From assembly GCF_000620765.1 (NCBI RefSeq), contig NZ_JIAK01000004.1, forward strand, positions 207,221 through 271,220: DNA of 64,000 nucleotides, given 5' to 3'. The notes beneath the pieces are model-generated. The model saw nothing but the letters and a program-made list of their open reading frames with translations, did not search any database and was not told the DNA's origin. This stretch comes from Desulfovermiculus halophilus DSM 18834 (lineage in GTDB: Bacteria > Desulfobacterota > Desulfovibrionia > Desulfovibrionales > Desulfothermaceae). Position numbers and translations under genes: made by a program. Below, piece by piece: positions 60,515 through 64,000 of the stretch; within the stretch, counting starts at the first letter, position 1, and each line of letters opens with the position of its first letter.

Positions 60515-62431
60515 ATGGATAATAGACACTTATACAACAGTAAAATCATCGATATCTATATCAAATACATAAAGAAACATCATCCAGATATCAACCTCAA
60601 GGAGATGCTGCTGGGGGGAGGCATGAAGCTCCACGAGGTAAACGACCCCGGACATTGGTTCACCCAACAGCAAATAGACGACTTCTACGAAAAGGCAGTT
60701 CAACTCACGCAAAACAAGAACCTGGCCAGGGAGGCTGGAAGGTATGCAGCCTCAGCCAATGCCCTGGGCATAGTCAAGTACTGGACCCTTGGCCTTTTAT
60801 CTCCGGGTAGCGTCTTTCGGGTTTTGAATAAAGCCAGCTCTATCTTTACCAGATCTGCCAGGTATGAAGCCAATATAATCGCAGGTGCGAAGGTTGAGAT
60901 CACTGTCACCCCGCATCCGGGCGTGCAGGAAAAACCCTTTCAATGCGAAAACAGGATTGGTTTCTTCGAAGCCATAGTTTCCTTGTTTGGCTGCTATTTA
61001 CATCGAATCGAGCACCCGGAATGTCTTTTCAGAGGGGATGGGCAATGCAGGTATCTTATATCCTGGAAAAGTTCTCGAAAGGCTGTCCCCAAGCGGCTGA
61101 TATTGGGTGCGGGGCTTCTTTCTCTCGCCACACTCCCCGCAGTCCTGGCATGGCTTCCCGGTTATGTTTCTTGGCATCTTGCGGGATCTGTACTTACAGT
61201 ATCCCTTCTCAAGCTCCTTGCCCTTGCCCAAGAAAACAATGAGTTAAAGGCCAATATCGATATCCTGCAGTACACCGGAGACCAATTGCTTGAACAGGTG
61301 GACATCAACTACCGCAACTGTCTTCTTACATACGAAATCGGCGCAGCAGTCACCAAGCAGACCCGGGTCCAGGAGATATTGAACAAGGTTATGGAGCTGC
61401 TTGAAAGCAGGCTGGATTATGATCGGGGCTTGGTCCTGCTGGCGGATACACAGCATAGGCGACTCATCTTTCAGGCTGGCTTTGGGTACACTGATCAGGA
61501 GTTCACCCTTCTAGAAGAGTCAAGCTTTAACTTGCAGAATATAAGCTCCAGAGGAGTTTTTGTACTTGCATTTCGCAACCATGAACCGATTCTGGTGAAC
61601 GATCTGCAGGACATAAAGGACGACCTGTCGGCACACAGCCTGGAGATAGCGCATAAGCTGGGCACGCGTTCCTTTATTTGCTGTCCGATTCTGTATGAAT
61701 CGCAAGCTCTCGGCATCCTAGCTGTCGACAACAAGGTATCTAAACGCCCTCTTGTGGAACGGGACATGTCTTTTTTGATGGGTATAGCCCATTTTATTGG
61801 AGTTAGCCTACACAATACCCATCTATTGGAATCGAAAGAAAAGCAATTCAAGTCATTGATCCAGACCCTCGCAGCCAGCATAGATGCCCGCGACCCAAAC
61901 ACTGCCGGGCATTCCGAACAGGTTGCGTTTTACAGTATGGGGATCTGCTCCGAACTTAATATCCCCCCAGACACCCAAGAAATGATCCAAGTGGCCGCCC
62001 TCCTGCACGACTACGGCAAGCTGGCCGTCCCCGATTCCATCCTGAAAAAACCCGGACCGCTCACCGCTGAAGAATATGCAAGCGTTCAGCTGCATGCCGA
62101 GCAGACCAGGGTCATCTTACAGCAGATACACTTTGAGGGTGTATTTTCCCATGTACCGGATATCGCTGCGGCACATCACGAACGCCTGGATGGCTCCGGA
62201 TACCCCCAAGGCCTGCGGGGTGAAGAAATTCCGTATCCGGCAAGGATTATCGCCGTAGCCGACTTTTTTGAAGCCATAACGGCCAAACGTCCGTACCGGG
62301 AGCCCATTGCTGTGCAGGAGGCCCTGCATATGCTCGAAGAACGCAAGGATGTCCTCTTTGACGAAGAAATCGTTGATGCCTTGAAGGCCTATCTGGCCAA
62401 GAGCAGGGACCTCGATGTTGCCTGGGGATGA
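60515..62431 (+). CDS. HD-GYP c-di-GMP phosphodiesterase with V4R-like and GAF domains
   Basis: 638 residues. An N-terminal domain (~10-185) ends in FGCYLHRIEHPECLFRGDG, resembling V4R/XylR-N ligand-binding modules with a Cys/His-containing tail. Then come one or two membrane segments (~195-238), a GAF domain (~270-430) and an HD-GYP domain (~445-630) with HSEQV, LLHDYGKLAVPDSIL (HD at 498-499), HHERLDGSGYPQGL and ARIIAVADFFEAI. All metal ligands and the GYP motif are intact, so it should degrade c-di-GMP. AAGG lies 10 nt before the ATG. It is co-directional and 11 nt from the PilZ gene; a long MITE-like copy follows its stop. Confidence 0.92.
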   Translation: MDNRHLYNSKIIDIYIKYIKKHHPDINLKEMLLGGGMKLHEVNDPGHWFTQQQIDDFYEKAVQLTQNKNLAREAGRYAASANALGIVKYWTLGLLSPGSVFRVLNKASSIFTRSARYEANIIAGAKVEITVTPHPGVQEKPFQCENRIGFFEAIVSLFGCYLHRIEHPECLFRGDGQCRYLISWKSSRKAVPKRLILGAGLLSLATLPAVLAWLPGYVSWHLAGSVLTVSLLKLLALAQENNELKANIDILQYTGDQLLEQVDINYRNCLLTYEIGAAVTKQTRVQEILNKVMELLESRLDYDRGLVLLADTQHRRLIFQAGFGYTDQEFTLLEESSFNLQNISSRGVFVLAFRNHEPILVNDLQDIKDDLSAHSLEIAHKLGTRSFICCPILYESQALGILAVDNKVSKRPLVERDMSFLMGIAHFIGVSLHNTHLLESKEKQFKSLIQTLAASIDARDPNTAGHSEQVAFYSMGICSELNIPPDTQEMIQVAALLHDYGKLAVPDSILKKPGPLTAEEYASVQLHAEQTRVILQQIHFEGVFSHVPDIAAAHHERLDGSGYPQGLRGEEIPYPARIIAVADFFEAITAKRPYREPIAVQEALHMLEERKDVLFDEEIVDALKAYLAKSRDLDVAWG

Positions 62432-62453
62432 CAGGAGCTTGCCGTATATTTGG

Positions 62454-62725
62454 GGCTCTTCGACACAGAAAGTGGAGTTGCATATATAAGAGTTTGCCGT
62501 CTCTTCTGTGTGCCGTAAGCGGCAGGCCCGCACATTTTCTTGGTCCCGCCACCCGGCACTCACGTGTATAATAAGCTCAGTCACACACAAAGCAGTGACC
62601 TGCACGTGAGTAGCCGGGAGGGGGCAGGGATCCCCCCTTTGGCGGGACTTAGAAAATACCGGGCCGAAAGTGGGCATACAGAAGAGATGGCAAACTCAAA
62701 AAATCCACAGGCTAGGTCGAAGAAC
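62454..62725 (-). mobile_element. MITE-like element, copy F (long form, ~272 bp)
   Basis: GGCTCTTCGACACAG (62454 on) and GGTCGAAGAACC (ending 62725) are the terminal repeats. Next to them the inner inverted repeat AGAGTTTGCCGTCTCTTCTG / CAGAAGAGATGGCAAACTC encloses a ~160-bp GC-rich core with its own CTCACGTG/CACGTGAG hairpin. Flanks ATATTTGG and ATATTTTT match at 6 of 8 positions, a decayed duplication. It occupies most of the gap after the HD-GYP gene. Confidence 0.8.
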
Positions 62726-62790
62726 CATATTTTTCAGGCAGCAAACCGAATCGGAGAACAAGCCACGTGCGCCTCTGCCGGTGTCTGCCT

Positions 62791-63633
62791 CTAACTGGTT
62801 GCCTCTTGTGTTCTGCCGCGGCAAAGCACAAGGGGTGTATATGTAAACCTTCTGGGATCGGTGAAAAAATGAATAAACTCCTTTTTAAATTCATCAAATC
62901 CACCAGGATAGCATGGGAAATCATACCTGCAGGACCGCACAGCCACTTCCAGCTTTCTGCTCCAATTGTACGCATCTTTTTCTGACAGCTGGCCGTATAT
63001 CAAGTGATGGGCATGTACCTGCACAGAAATATCCGTATAGTCTGCATCAAACATGTACGCATACAGCTTTCTCCCAATATAAGGATCAAAATCGTGATCC
63101 TGGGCCAGAATACCCAGGATGTCTTGTAGAGAACTTTCCAACCGATCCGGCAACTGATAATGAATGCGACAATTGTTGTCCAGGTCTGCAAGGCAGAGAA
63201 TGCCTCCGGGCACAAGAAGCGATCGCAGCCCTTCTACAATGTCTGGCGCCTTTTGCGCATGATACTCCAGAAAAAAACGGGCCCATATGAAGTCAAAGCT
63301 GCCCAAAGAATCCAGCTGTGAATATACATCCTTACACACAAAGCTGAGCCAGCTTTGCCCGTAGTTTGCTTCGGCATGGGCAATCCGTTGGGATGAAATG
63401 TCCATGCCCACCACCTCTCCGCACGGTCCGACTAGCTGCTTGAGCATGCTGGAAGTGACGCCGCAGCCGCAGCCGAGATCCAGAACCCGCATCCCCGGAG
63501 TCAGACCAGCCCAAACGGCCTGTTGCTTGAGAGATTCAAAATCTGTCTTTTGCTCCAGCCGATAGGCTTCATTCTCGTCTTCCATGAGATACGAAGGGAA
63601 AGCTTCCGGACAAGCCGGGCCAACAACCACCAT
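62791..63633 (-). CDS. Class I SAM-dependent methyltransferase
   Basis: 280 residues: SAM motif I VLDLGCGCGVTSSMLKQL, motif II-like VVGMDISSQRIAHAEANY, IWARFFLEY and the post-motif LLVPGGILCLADLD. The C-terminal ~90 residues are helical and probably give substrate specificity, which is unknown. The ATG at 63633 has GGGAGG 8 nt upstream; earlier in-frame ATG/TTG codons (63642, 63696) have poor sites. It is a single minus-strand gene behind a good sigma-70 promoter. Confidence 0.86.
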   Translation of the reverse strand: MVVVGPACPEAFPSYLMEDENEAYRLEQKTDFESLKQQAVWAGLTPGMRVLDLGCGCGVTSSMLKQLVGPCGEVVGMDISSQRIAHAEANYGQSWLSFVCKDVYSQLDSLGSFDFIWARFFLEYHAQKAPDIVEGLRSLLVPGGILCLADLDNNCRIHYQLPDRLESSLQDILGILAQDHDFDPYIGRKLYAYMFDADYTDISVQVHAHHLIYGQLSEKDAYNWSRKLEVAVRSCRYDFPCYPGGFDEFKKEFIHFFTDPRRFTYTPLVLCRGRTQEATS

Positions 63634-63697
63634 ACGTTTCATCCTCCCGGTCATCATGATCTCGTGAACACAACCAACTGATTCGAATATCGACAAA

Positions 63698-63727
63698 AAT
63701 GTAGTGGGATATAAACTGTCCTGTCAA
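63698..63727 (-). promoter_or_regulatory. Sigma-70-type promoter of the methyltransferase gene
   Basis: On the minus strand TTGACA and TACATT are separated by 18 nt, about 65 bp before the chosen start codon. Confidence 0.6.
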
Positions 63728-63733
63728 TAAAAA

Positions 63734-64000
63734 CTCACCCCGATTCTCGAAAGAATTCTCCCTTTACAGCGACATTTTCCTGAACTCGCAGAGTCTCTTG
63801 GTCGAAGCCGGGTATTGGTCCGTAGCCTTTCGATTTACGGCCGGTAACGCTTCCTGGCGAAGTGGAGGATAAGCGGTCGGTCCTCACAAATTCAAGAGCC
63901 CCCAAACAAGCAGTCAGCCGCGGTCATAATGCAGTGAGGGCCGAGCGCCCGGAGCGAGCCTTGGATGCGTCGGCCAAAATCGTGGCCACGGACCAAGCCC
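63734..64000. other. Unassigned 3' end of the window
   Basis: No ORF of convincing length, no tRNA-like cloverleaf and no repeat shared with the rest of the window is visible. A minus-strand frame of about 60 codons ends at roughly 63732, but its start is unsupported. Confidence 0.4.

Noticed and set aside
1..64000. CRISPR arrays, tRNA or rRNA genes
   Set aside because: No regularly spaced direct repeats and no cloverleaf or rRNA-like stretch were found by eye; tRNAscan and Infernal runs would settle this.
63734..64000. Minus-strand ~60-codon frame at the window end
   Set aside because: No supported start codon and no recognised family; it cannot be judged without the adjoining sequence.

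Overview
The window looks like chromosome from a GC-rich (about 60 %) anaerobic Desulfobacterota bacterium, most likely of the Desulfovibrionales. The evidence is a Qmo/Hdr-type flavin and iron-sulfur protein pair beside a MetV-like protein, a NifX-like protein with two glycine-rich DUF5320-type proteins behind a sigma-54 promoter, several sigma-54 activators, a GAK cassette, and the aroQ-efp-ftsK and lptG-lptF gene orders. No dsr, apr or rRNA gene is present, so sulfate reduction is inferred from relatives, not seen. I found no tRNA, rRNA or CRISPR array.

Layout. 0-7.2 kb: C-terminal part of a sigma-54 activator; sigma-54-driven NifX-like/DUF5320 genes; an Rrf2 - MetV-like - QmoA-like - QmoB-like operon; a MarR regulator. 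7.2-7.7 kb: a cluster of palindromic repeats. 7.7-25.9 kb: a phosphate region. It holds photolyase, PPOX and CofD-like genes on the minus strand, a Pit transporter with its DUF47 partner on the plus strand, and then one long minus-strand array. In transcription order that array is pstS-pstC-pstA-phoB-phoR-pstB-phoU-XXXCH-PHP-amphiTrp-PhoU/APH-ATPgrasp. It starts at a clear triple Pho box.

25.9-33 kb: purN, cobA-hemD, valS, mutM and ino1 on the minus strand. 33-43 kb: nitroreductase, ftsK, efp, aroQ, a lipoprotein, engB, lptG, lptF, a 58-residue ORF, uppP and rlpA. 43-51.6 kb: a haem-type sensor kinase with a sigma-54 response regulator, a tandem ABC ATPase, and a sigma-54-promoted small membrane protein plus YeiH-type exporter. 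51.6-57.8 kb: cfa, an amidohydrolase, a flavin oxidoreductase, a class III aminotransferase and greA. 57.8-63.7 kb: an RRM protein with an attenuator-like leader, then an AT-richer block with a PilZ protein, an HD-GYP protein and a methyltransferase.

Two things stand out. First, most of the functionally undescribed GAK cassette (CofD-like, ATP-grasp, amphi-Trp, XXXCH, here also a PHP phosphoesterase-like protein and a PhoU-kinase fusion) sits directly downstream of, and on the same strand as, the pst-phoBR-phoU genes. This makes it a candidate phosphate-starvation pathway. Second, at least six copies of a small inverted-repeat element with GG(C/T)TCTTCGAC ends are scattered through the window. 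Three are flanked by perfect 8-bp target duplications and three lie inside the pst-GAK array.
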